A DNA stretch of 64,000 nucleotides, taken from positions 87,018 through 151,017 of the forward strand of contig VWPU01017832.1 of assembly GCA_013398955.1 (NCBI GenBank), in the 5' to 3' direction. The notes below the pieces were generated by a model. It saw only the letters and a list, made by a program, of their open reading frames with translations, did no database searches and had not been told where the DNA came from. The stretch comes from Callaeas wilsoni. Taxonomy: Eukaryota; Chordata; Aves; Passeriformes; Callaeidae. Shown here one piece after another: positions 1-10,900 of this stretch (positions are counted from its first letter, which is position 1; each line of letters starts with the position of its first letter). The translations under genes were made by a program, and so were the position numbers.

Positions 1-278
1 AGAGCTGGGTGGGAGTGCAGAAGTAGAGGGGAGAGTGCATTCCAACACCAGACCGGTACCAAAGTAGTCTTTTGGACACTCATTCTCCCTTCACACCTCC
101 CCACAGCAGGATCAACCACGGGGTCTACCAACTGCAAAATCCGCCAGAAACACCACCACCACCAGACCTCCCCCAGTCTTGTAAGACAGAAACACCTCAT
201 TGCTGAGGATGACCCTCAATGTGTCCATCCAGAGTATGAGGCTGCTTATCCTGAGTTACTGACCGTGGGACGGCTATT
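1..278. other. Unassigned sequence before the first CR1
   Basis: No gene is recognised. Plus-strand frame 1 has no stop from base 1 through the flanking CR1 up to the stop ending at 789. A pyrimidine-rich stretch ending in ACAG at 103-106 looks like a splice acceptor. It contains a short CCACCACCACCACC run. It could be the edge of another gene or chance. Confidence 0.3.
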
Positions 279-1105
279 CATAGAATCACAGCATTCGCTG
301 AGTTGGAAGGGACCCATCAGGATCATCGACTCCAGCTCCTGGCCCTGCACAGGGCACATCAAGAGTCACACCGTGTGCCTTGAGAGCATTGTCCAAACAC
401 TTCTCAAACTCTGTCAGCCTTGGTGCTTTGACCACTTCCCTGGGGACCCTGTTCCAGTGCCCAACCACCCTCCGGGTGAAGAACCTTTCTCTAAACATTC
501 CCCAGCTCAGGTTCATGCCATTTCCTCGTGTCCTGTCACTGGTCATGAGAGAGAAGAGATCAGTGTCTGCCCCTGCTCCTCCCCACACGAGGATGTTGTA
601 GCTGCAGTGAGCTCTCCCCTCAGTCTCTTCTCCTCCAGGCTGAACAGTCCAGGTGACCTCAGCTGCTCCTCACGTGGCTTCCCCTCAAGGCCCTTCGCCA
701 TCCTTGTGGCCCTCCTTCAGACGTTCTCCAAGAGTTTCATGTCTTTCTTATATTGTGGCACCCTAAACTGCCCCCAGCACTTGAGGTGAGGCTGCCCCAG
801 TGCAGAGCAGAGCAGGACAATCCCCTCCCTTGCCCAGCTGGCCATCCTGGGCCTGATGCCCTCAGGACACACCTGGCCCTCCTGGCTGCCAGGGCACTGC
901 TGACCCATGTTCACCTTGCCATCGACCAGGACCCTCAGATCCCTTTCCACAGCGCTGCTCCCCAAATTTTCATTCCCCAATCTATACACATAACCCCATC
1001 CCAGGTGCAGAATCTGGCACTTGCCCTTGTTAGAAATCATACGGTTGGTGATTATCCATCTCTCTAATTTGTCAGGGTCTCTCTGGCCTAGGAATGGTTT
1101 GCATG
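279..1105 (-). mobile_element. CR1 LINE 3' fragment with ORF2 remnant
   Basis: Starts with the reversed tail CATAGAATCACAG and GTTGGAAGGGACCCATCAGG. The minus frame 717-1115 reads a decayed end of CR1 ORF2 ([15 protein letters not shown], then [14 protein letters not shown]). About 830 bp, 5'-truncated, the longest copy in the window. The plus-strand frame across it is an antisense shadow. Confidence 0.92.
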
Positions 1106-4100
1106 CCATCAACATTCAATATTCATGGTGAAATTCGGAAAACAAATAAAATAAAAGGAGACTTGGATTCACTAAGCCCACACCATTTTAAAAGCAAAGT
1201 AGAAATTGCATCTGTTTAGATGCAAATGGAATACGCTAAACCCTCGCTCATGTACCCAGGCAGAAATCTGTTGAGTTCTGTAACCAAAGTTCACTTAATT
1301 GCTCACTTCTTCCAGTTAATGCACGTCATTCCTCTTCTGTGCTGCATACCAATTGAAACAGCTTTTCTGCAACAAGGACAAGAGAATCCACTCTAAAGCC
1401 AAGACACAACAGAGTTGCTCTAAAGATTTTTGAAGGTAACTTTGGCAAGAGAAGCTGACTAGCAAAGCTGCTGCAAATTCAGGACTGCTGCAAGCATCAG
1501 GAGTTAGCAAATAGCTCACCACTGAGCAAATAAATCAAAGCAGGGCTGTTAAAGAAGTCAGGTCCAAGACATTTCAGGTCTGCTTGTCTTTTTCCTCTAC
1601 AGCACCTGAATCAGCAAGGGACTTGGCAATTTCTGAAGACTTGTGTACACTCAGTTAAAGTAAAACTCCAGTGATGAGTTTTCCTAAGCGGCCAAGAGGG
1701 AATACCTCTGAACAATAGCACAGAAATTGCAGGGGAGGAGGTAGCTCAACTCAGGGCTCAGAAGAAAGAATATTTATTATCCAGGCAACTCCCAGAGTTT
1801 GCCCTGTCATTCAGCCACACCACGAGGCTCTGAACATCCTTCATCAAAGGGGGCTGCAGAGAGGCACAGCTTTTACAGAGCAAAACCGAGCCCTTCTGAG
1901 GATCTTACCAAATTTGTGAGTTACCACCCTTTGGGTAACACCCCTCATGTGTTTGCTCACAGCCTGCCCCAGCTGCAAAGTAAAACAGGCTTACTTAAAC
2001 TGCTGCTTTGGGCACCTTTTCATTTGAAGTGACAAAAATGGTTTAAGCAAACACATTTTACCCTGCAATTGGGGCCAGCTAACTACCTGTGGTCAGTTCC
2101 TGCGGCTCAGCTGCCACAGAATAGCTTTCGGCATGATCACATGAATGTCAAAGCAATCCTAGAAAATTGTGCTTTCTGGCAGAAGCTGGACACAGCATTC
2201 TAAATTTTTTGTTTATTTTTTTTTTTTAAAAAACATTCTTTCCTTCAGAAATACTCTGTTTTTAGAATAAAATTTCAAGGTGTTCACGGGAAGGGGAGAC
2301 AGGAGGTCACATTGATCAGTTTCTTTATATTTTTTGTAGGAAAGAATGGTTAATCAGCTACATCACAGGCCTGATGCCAAATATACCACTCCCTTAGTAC
2401 TTTTGCTTTTATCATCCTATGGCTCTCAATAAGCCTGAGCTAGCACTGCATTTTGCCACTACACAAACATGCCTTGTTTCTACAGGGACACTTGGAAAAT
2501 TAAGAGGGATCAACAAAAGTTGCAAATACATACTTCACTTGAAGTGCATTCAAACCCCATGTAGAGATTCTCATTTCAGATTAAAATGGCTTTAAATTAC
2601 TGCTTAGTCTTCTGCCAAGAAAGAGCCCTGAGAAATGGCTCTTGCTGTGAAGAACTGTGAAGTTTAAATCAGTTTAGACTGGCTGAAAGCATAGTTTTTA
2701 TATCCACTTCACACCTGGGCATATTAAAGTGCCCACCACCAGAAAGGGAGGCTCCTGGCCACCTTGGAAGGAAACTTAAGTCCATCGAGATCCATCTTGC
2801 AAATATAACATCCTTCAAAACAACTTTTGTACTTTTCTTTTTCCTTTCTAGGTCCTGGGTGAAGCTGAAGAGCTCACCACAAAAAAAAAAAAAAAAAGCA
2901 AAAATACCACCACCAAGGGTAGTAAAAATTCCAACTTATCTAAGTGACTCCATACACCTGTGATGAGTTTTATGGGTTTCTAAACCCACTGAGATTAGCA
3001 GAGGGACTAGAAGGTTCAGTAAACCTTCACAGCTGCTCCAGTTCAGGGAGAAAGCAAGCTGAAGGGTAGGGCTTAGCAGAGGGGCAGGCAGCTGCTTTGA
3101 CCTCAGCCACTACAGATCCTGTCCTGCTCCCTCACCCCCACAGGTGCTACAGGCAGAGTTTCACCTCCCCTTTGGAAAACAGGGCTCTCAAACGAGCCCA
3201 GGGGATGAGATCCTGACATCTTTCTGTAAGCTGAACAGCATAAGTTACTGATCTGTGTGGGGCTGCTTACAAAGCACCCAAGTAGGGAAGAGAAAGAGCA
3301 TCAAAATCAAGTGTCTGCTTTTAGAAACGCACTAAACACGCTAAAAATACACTCTGCTGGAGGAGATGGCACAACAGCTAAACCACCTGCTAGGAAAATA
3401 ATACTCAATTGCTAAAGTGCCTAAATACAAATATACATGATTTAGAGACTCTAATTTGGGTAAAGATAGTTGGGATGGGCCAATTTTCAGGAAGAGTCAT
3501 TAACGTTTCAGAGATGGCAGGCACTGCTTTTGCTGCCCAACTTCTCTTTTTGACTCTCCTGCTACCTCCACCCTCTGTTAAGCTCACATGGGCAACAGGA
3601 TCTCCCTCTCTGCTCTATCTTGCAACTTTTTTAGGACACAACAGTGTCACACTAAACAAAGATACAAAACAGCAGCCTGAGACCTGGCACTGTGGACCCA
3701 CATGGTTATTGGCAACCCACCTGCAGGCAGTGCTCTGGGCCATGCTGCTGGACACCTCCAGAGCAGCTCCTTGTTTGATGGCTCTGGGAGAAAAACTTCC
3801 ACCTTGTTCACCTGAGCTTTCTACACCCACAGATCCCTCTTCTGGCAGTGCAATCCATCCTTCTTCATCCTGTGGGCAGCTTGCTCTTGGACAGTACAGA
3901 GGAGACAACACTGAAGTTGCTCCTGTCAGGGCCCTAAAGGGCAGGAAAGCCCAAGGAGCTCAGCTGCAGGGCTGAGCTTGTTAAATGTGCCAGGAGGAGC
4001 TGAGCAGGGCTCTCCAGACCCATCAGTGCCCCAGAGCCCCCCACCTGCTGCTCCCCTCACTGCAAAGTCTCTGCTCTGTGCTGCTGCTAAAAGTCTGCAC

Positions 4101-5630
4101 CTGCCAAGTTCTCAGCCCTTCTCTCTGCCTCCCCAGCCTGTCCTGGGGCTTGCAGAACTCAGCACAACAGGGCCTGAGCTGTGTCCTGGCTTTCACTGCT
4201 GTTGACTCAAAGGGTTCCCAGATTCACGGCAGCAGGACATGTTACTGAGTGTGTAGTATGTGCTCCTGCTGCTCTGGATTCCCAAAGCAAGGGTAAATTA
4301 AGGACTGGATTCTTGTGCTCTGTCTTTCATAGCTAACAGCTGATCCCAGAAGGGTCATGGTCCTGCATTTGAACTTGTACAGTGTCTTTTTTGTGTCCTG
4401 CTCATGCAATACACTGAACACAGACCTGCCAAACAAGATCAGACAGAGCTTAAGTTTGATGTGAAATTACTTAAAATATTATCTACATAATGCAAGAGCT
4501 CTGAAAGTGAACAATATTACACACTTTGCTCACTAAAAAAGGCTCCAGGATAGATTTACTGTGCAAGCTCCAATCCAAAGCAATTAAAGTGAAGAAAGAT
4601 TTCCTCTAACTTAAGTGCCATAGATTATAGCCTTTCACCTCCATCTTTCCACATATCTTTACAGGAACAAGAAGTTAAAGATATACTTGCTACATCTTGC
4701 ACAGACTGGAATTCAATTAACATTTTTCTGCAACAAAACTTAGAGAAGCACTTCAGAGCTGCTGCTCACAATGCAGAAGCGACTGAACAAATGATATTCT
4801 CATTAGCGCTCTGCCTTTCCCTGCTGCGCAAGCCAAATCCTTGAACACTAAAAGCACCTCAGCATCAGCTGGGTTCACAGACATCCAGAGCAATTTTTCA
4901 AGCTCCCTGACTTTTATAGACCAGGGGGGAAGGGATTTGGTGTGCTTTAATCCGTTCTATTATATGAACTCAGAAATGGTTTTCACTCTCTAGCCCTATA
5001 AATTAAGCTGGCTGCAGTTATTTTATTCCTGATTATGCTGAAAGTTACTGGCAATAATTTGATGACTATATTTTCCTTTTTTTTTTTCTTCTTTTTCCAA
5101 ATTAACCTGTGAGTTTAGTTTCCCTGGTAGTAAGTAAATAATGCAATAAAACTGAAGATAGTAGCCAACACATTCACATCTTAATGTCTGAAATTGTGGA
5201 TGAACAAGTAAAAGCTTCTTTACTTTGTTGGTGAAATTTACTGTATTCAATTCCCAGCTCTTTAGGCTGGAAGAACATGTTGTATGAGAAAATCACATTA
5301 TTTTGCACTCCCCTACATATTTTTTTTTTTAATCTGGAAGACTAGTCACCTTTTTAATGTAAGTGAATTTACCTTTGCAAGTCTTTAGACAAATACTATC
5401 CCAACCATTTTAAAGACTGGAAAAACTTAGGTCAAGAATCATTTACAGAAAAGCTTACTCATGCAATACAAGCTATTACTAAGTACAACTAAAGACAGAC
5501 TCTATTTTACTACTGTACTCATAAAAATATATGAAACTAGGGAACAAATTCCATCTGCTTGGCTTCCCCTCCTTTCCTCTGACCACTGAGACAATTTGTC
5601 TCCTAAACCCTGATAACAAACAGAGAGAAA
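1106..5630. other. Intergenic sequence 3' of CFAP58, no recognised gene
   Basis: Mostly unique sequence with several short homopolymers. The stretch 3400-4250 is somewhat GC-richer and holds a plus-strand open frame (3409-3975, 188 codons) with no protein family I recognise. An internal Met at 3514 starts a signal-peptide-like hydrophobic run. Confidence 0.5.
2881..2897. repeat. A homopolymer in the 3' intergenic region
   Basis: About 17 A directly after a short non-repetitive stretch that itself follows a pyrimidine-rich TTTCTAG. It could be a small retrocopy tail, but no parent is recognised. Confidence 0.7.
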
Positions 5631-6174
5631 GTGAGGCCACACTGGTGCGGTGACACCTCCAGTGCTGTTTCCAGTTCTGGGTCTCTCACCCCAAGAAAGA
5701 CATTGAGGGGCTGGAGTGTGTTCAGAGAAGGGTAATGGAGCTGGGGAAGGGTCTAGAGAGTCCTGTAATGAGCTGCTGAAGGAGCTGGGGGGGGGCTAAG
5801 CCTGGAGAAAAGAAGGCTCAGGAGTGACCTCATCATTCTACAACGACCTTAAAGGAGTTGTACCTGAAAGAAGCTGCAGCTCGTCCTCTTCTCCCAGGTA
5901 ACAAGTGACAGGATAAGAGGACACAGCCTCAAGCTGTGCCATGGGAGGCTCAGGTTGGACACCAGGAAGAATTTCTCCACTGAAAGGGTGGTTAAGCATT
6001 GGAACAGGCTGCCCAGGGCGGTGGTGCAGTCACCACCTGCTCAAGAGTTGTTCAAGAAACGACTGGACGTGGCACTTAGTGCCCTGGTTTAGTTGACATG
6101 CTGGTGTTCAGCCAAAGGTGGGACTGGATGATCTTGGAGGTCTTTTCCAACCTAAATGATTCTGTGGTTCTGTG
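5631..6174 (+). mobile_element. CR1 LINE 3' fragment, 3' of CFAP58
   Basis: Plus-oriented CR1: CCAGTTCTGGGTCTCTC, GGGCTGGAGTGTGTTCAGAG, GTTGGACACCAGGAAGAATT, GGAACAGGCTGCCCAGGG, and a terminal GATCTTGGAGGTCTTTTCC followed by ATGATTCTGTGGTTCTGTG. About 540 bp, 5'-truncated. The tail repeats are of ATTCTGTG type. Confidence 0.93.
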
Positions 6175-7742
6175 GGAGATGTACACAGACTCGGGTTACC
6201 TCTGGACGAGTAGGGGGCACACTGTACAGTTCAGAGCGTAACACAGCAGCTGCTTCTCTACAGAGTGACGGTGTTCCCGGAGTCTAACTGTGCCTCTAGT
6301 TCATGTGAATTAATAAATGTGTCTTTGATGATTTATTTCAATACAAATTACTTGCCAGTGTAAGCACAGCAGAATCCAGCTCCAGGCTGGATACTCGGGA
6401 CCTTAGCAAATACCAACTTCTAAAAGCTTTGGTAAAACCTACTTGGGATTCCATCAGACTCAAATGCCCATGTCAGTTATTGTCAATTATTCTATCTATA
6501 AGGACACGTCAGATACACAAAAGACACTATTCTGACAGCATGACTGCCCTAAAATGATAACTTTACCATAATGCACTTGACAATGAAAAAGCAATAATAG
6601 CTATTTTGGAGACAAAAGAAAAATACAATGGATCTGATGACTAAGTGTTCTGGTCCCCAGTGTAAAAGCAAAGTAGATCCCTGTCGTATTTAACTTGATT
6701 CCTTTGAATTAAACACTTCCATTAAAGTTTCCCACAGTAGCTTTAATATTTAATTATGTATTCCACCAAAGGAAAGAAAATCTTTGCAAAGGGTTTTTTT
6801 GGGCTTTTTTTTCTGGATGTGAAATATTTATCAGCATATCTCTTTGGACAAGTATTTTTATCCCCCAGGCAGGGGAAAAAAACTTCCACGTTCAAATTGG
6901 TTTCAAAACATTTTATTTTACAGCTTGAAAGTTTTCTATACTTCAGCACCTCATGCCGTGACTTTGTTATTTCACTTGTTAATGAATGGTAATTAAATCT
7001 CTTTTGGCTGAAAAGGTTGGAGGGCTCCTGCTGTATTACAAAAACAATTTCTGAAAGTTACAAAAATGCCCAAGTGTCTAGAAATTAAAGCATAAAGTTT
7101 GCCATGTTTTGAGTCCAAGTTTTAATAGCTGGGAAGGATTTGTGTGGGAGAACAGCATGTCCCACTGAGTGTGCACAGTCCCCCCAATTGAACAGACGTA
7201 ATTATGTCACTTTGTATCTACCAGAGTAAACACAATCGTGCTCTTAATAATGTACATTGTGGCCACAAACTTCCTTGATCTTGCTAACGACTGTAGCAAA
7301 CACTGCATAAACCCTATTATACACTACCTACACAGAGAACTGCTACATATGTACATCTAAGTAAAGACTTGTTAATTTTGCATTTGCTCAGCAGGGCTTG
7401 AAACATCAGCCTATTAATTTTTCTTCTTTTCTGTATCCTCATTTCTTTCAGGTGCTTTGAGTCAGAAGATAAATGGAGTGTGTGCTTACAACTGAGGTAG
7501 ATAAAAGAGAAATAACTACATATTAAGGCATTTTGTGGTGTTAGTGCTAAATACAGACACAATATTGAAGAAGAAATATCTCCACTATCCATTTACACCC
7601 ATGCAGGCTTCTGCTGGCATCAAATAGGCAGATTTGGTACACTGTTTGTAAAAAGAACTATGTTAATTCCAATATAAAATGTACAAAATATAAATGGAAT
7701 ATAAAACGCAATATAAAATGTAATTCCAGTGTAAAAATGTGT
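6175..7742. other. AT-rich intergenic sequence past the CFAP58 poly(A) signal
   Basis: No gene seen. It contains the tandem AT repeat at 7671-7722 and an alternative AATAAA (minus strand) at 6912-6917. Confidence 0.5.
7671..7722. repeat. AT-rich 12-15-bp tandem repeat at CFAP58 3' end
   Basis: About four imperfect copies of AATATAAAATGT. The sequence AATATAAAATGTA occurs at 7671-7683 and again at 7710-7722, with two variant copies between. It lies just past the poly(A) signal in transcript direction, where a T-rich downstream element is expected. Confidence 0.7.
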
Positions 7743-7748
7743 TTTATT
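7743..7748 (-). terminator. CFAP58: Probable CFAP58 poly(A) signal AATAAA
   Basis: Canonical AATAAA on the minus strand, about 126 bases after the stop codon, followed in transcript direction by T-rich sequence (7671-7740). A second AATAAA at 6912-6917 could serve a longer 3' UTR. The cleavage site cannot be fixed without RNA data. Confidence 0.6.
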
Positions 7749-7873
7749 ATATACAATAGATAAAATTTTCCTGAAGGTGATACAGTGATTTCAGTTGATT
7801 CTGAATTTCTTTTAAAATTGCAGTTTCTCAAACAAGAAACTGGGAACGGGAATGCAACTGGATGAGTGCATTC

Positions 7874-7994
7874 CTAGACTGCAATTTTGGGAATGGGTTT
7901 GCTTAAAGGAAAGCCACCTGTGTTGAAGTGAGGTACATCAGTCTTGAGCGGTGGTAATTTTGTCCTCATATCGATGCTGGATCGCTCCTTCTCC
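7874..7994 (-). CDS. CFAP58: CFAP58 exon 18, terminal coding exon (residues 833-872 and stop)
   Basis: 121 coding bases after a TTTAAAG acceptor. The first G completes Lys, and TAG stops at 7876-7874. It encodes [20 protein letters not shown] then [24 protein letters not shown] is shared with the human C-terminus, while the residues before it differ, so the tail is the least conserved part. Other frames stop early or lose GGFPL, which fixes the splice choice. Confidence 0.93.
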
Positions 7995-10900
7995 CTTTAA
8001 ATAGAAACAAAGAAACAGAAAATTCATATTTCATTCTGCAGCCCAGAGATGTTTACAAACTAAGGAAATCTGTGTCCTCCAGAGTTTCTTTGATGCAAAC
8101 ATGTATCAAGAGATCATTTTAAAAGTGTTGATTACAGCCTGTTAGGCTAAGCCTCCAAGACTAGGTGTCTGTTTGGATCTAATTAAAAAACTACTGATGG
8201 GGTTTGGAATTACTAAAAATTAGAAATAAATGAGCTTTCTTTGTGCTACTCCCCAAAATGGTCAGAGCACCTCATTAGAACAAGTATGTACATGAGCTCC
8301 ACGACTTCAGATTTCTAATCACCATCCTGTTCTAGCTGGAATATGCCTGTTTTCAAACAAACAGCTACATTCATCAAAGGCACAATGGGGAGGGTTTTTT
8401 CTTTGTTGAATTTTAATGAATATATAGTGCTATCTGTCTTCACATTTTAACAAAGTTCCAGTGATAATTGCCCTGTCTGTGACATTTGCAGAAAACCAGC
8501 AGTGTGCTGTAGGTGCACTGACAGCCCCAGGGAGCTGCTCCATCTGAGAATCCAGGAGGTCTTGAATCTGATGGCCTTAAGAGGAGGGAACGAGGGTTAG
8601 CTGGTTCCACTCTTACAAAGTTGGGGAGGCAAGCACAGCACTACGAAGATGAAGGGCAATATTCCAAACTCACTGTGATATACCTGGATGCTTCCGAGAG
8701 AGGTCCTGAGATATGAAAGATTAACCAAGTGGAGCTTTATGAAGTTCTGGTTTATCATAACAGCAGAAGTCTCAAGGCTTTACAAAGAACGTGAGTACCA
8801 TTATTTTATTTCACAGTCACTGAGAATGAGACACAAATGTGAGTGCAACCACACTTTTACAAAATCTAGCCTTGTCACACGAGTATCTTTGCTCAGTCTC
8901 CAGTAAGGGAATTCTATATGCCCCTAAATAACTGTCAGGATAGGAGGAAGTTCAGAGAAACTGTGTCAGATGTCTAGTTATGCATCCTTTTACAAATTTG
9001 ACCCACACAGAGGCAGGAGAATAGCCAAAAGATGGTACAGATGAACTTAATGGATACGCCAGCTGACTGGCATAAAAATGAACTAAAAATGAACATTCTG
9101 TATTTAGATGGCTCATCCCATCTCACTATTGGACTTCCAAGTTTGGGGAGAGAAAATGATCCAGAATCCATGCTCATTCTTTCCTCATGCTCCCATGGAG
9201 ACAACCAACAGATGTGCTCATCAATATGGAAAATTCTATGCAACTGAATACTATAATATATTATGCAGAATTAATGTGCAACCAGCCACGTGCAAAAGCT
9301 CCTAGTTACTACTGACATTCCTCAATGCAGTTATTTCCATATATAGGACTGCTGGATTAGGTCTCTGGTGTGGATTTACGTTTCATATTTTCTCACAAAT
9401 CCTTATTAAGATCAAAATGGGATCCTGGTGCTAGAAGCAACTAGGAAAATAGTGATGCAGAAAGGGTTCAAGAAGCTGAAGTTAAAAATAGGAAGACATA
9501 GAAAAAGAACAGCTAAGACAACTGAGAAAGACAACATTCAGAAACAGAGAGCTGAAAAAGAGGATTTCAAATTCACAACCAAAATCTTGAACATTGAATT
9601 TTCATTTTGAACACAAAACAAAGCTAAATTCCCACTGTCACTCATATTCCTTCAGCATCACATGCAAAGCTGCATTTGTTCAGCACCAAGATGTTAAATC
9701 ACAACTCCAAGCTATCCTGTGCAAATCAATAAAAGCTTTAGATGGTAACTTTGTGTAAAGTTATCTGAGAGTATTAATTCTCTTTCATACCATGGTAGTC
9801 AATAATGTTGTTAATGCTATTGTCCTGACGGGATCCTCTTTTTATTAGCAAAACCAGCTACATTTATTTCAGACATGATGTTAACATCAGCCAGCAAGAC
9901 AGAGAATCAAGTCAGTGATTTTCTGTCAGCCGGGACTTAGAGAAATCTGAGAATCAAATGGCCCTGGCTCTTTGGCCAGCATCCACACAGCAGGCACTGC
10001 CTGTCCAGCCCTGCCTGAGGCAGGAATGGTGTGCAATGGCTGTATGTCAGGGAAGAGGACTCTTTGGGGAGCAACCTGACTGCACAACAGGTTCTCTCTA
10101 TTGCAGAAAGCCAGCGATGTGTCTTGCACAACTGGCAGGTTGGAGAAGGAGGGCTGCACCACACAAAGCACGGCCTAGAGACAGCAGAAGCTGCAGTTAT
10201 CCAGGACTGATATGCGCAGTTATGCCTGTGTGTCCTTCAAAGCAGGATGCAGTCCAACAGGCTTGACTGGGGTACAAAGCAATGAGGGGCAGAGGAGAGC
10301 AAAGCCCAGCACCACCTCTCAGCTGCCACAAGACAAGAGAAGTGCAAGCCAGGGCTGGCAGCACAGTGCTGGTGCCTTCTGAGGCTGTGGTGGGGACCAC
10401 GAGATGATGCCACCCTGCAGAAGCACCACTAACAATACCTGAATGTGCTTCCAAAACACAGATGTCACAAAGACACCAACGCTCATCAGACCACAGACAT
10501 GCTTGCCCAAAAGAACAACCTGACAAGCTGCCCCAGTGGCAGGTATCTATCCTGAACCTATAAACAGTGTATCCAGCATTAAGTAACTTTCAATATAAAA
10601 CTCCTTTCACTGTTGATGGTTCAGCCACCATCAACTCTCACAGTATTTTCTGCTTTACTTTAAAGCAATTATGTCCTTAGCAAGGGGAGTTTTTATGACA
10701 GGAATTAATTCTAGGTGAGATATAACAACAAAACATGGGTGAATTTCTCCTCATCTGATGAACAGAAAGACATGATGCCAGAGTCCAAAATGGAAACATC
10801 GAATCTACTGTGAAGGAGACATTTAGCTGCTGGAAATGGATTTTCAGGCATTATGGTAGACTCACATATTGATCCTAAAGCTCCAGAAAGGCCATTAGCA

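Noticed and set aside
265..789. 174-codon plus-strand open frame
   Set aside because: From 279 on it is the antisense of a CR1 element, so it is not a gene.
2840..2897. Possible processed retrocopy ending in poly(A)
   Set aside because: Only about 40 bases precede the A run and no parent gene is recognised. Listed as a homopolymer only.
9428..9610. 60-codon Lys/Arg-rich open frame in intron 17
   Set aside because: Composition reflects A-rich sequence. No family or ribosome-start context was recognised.
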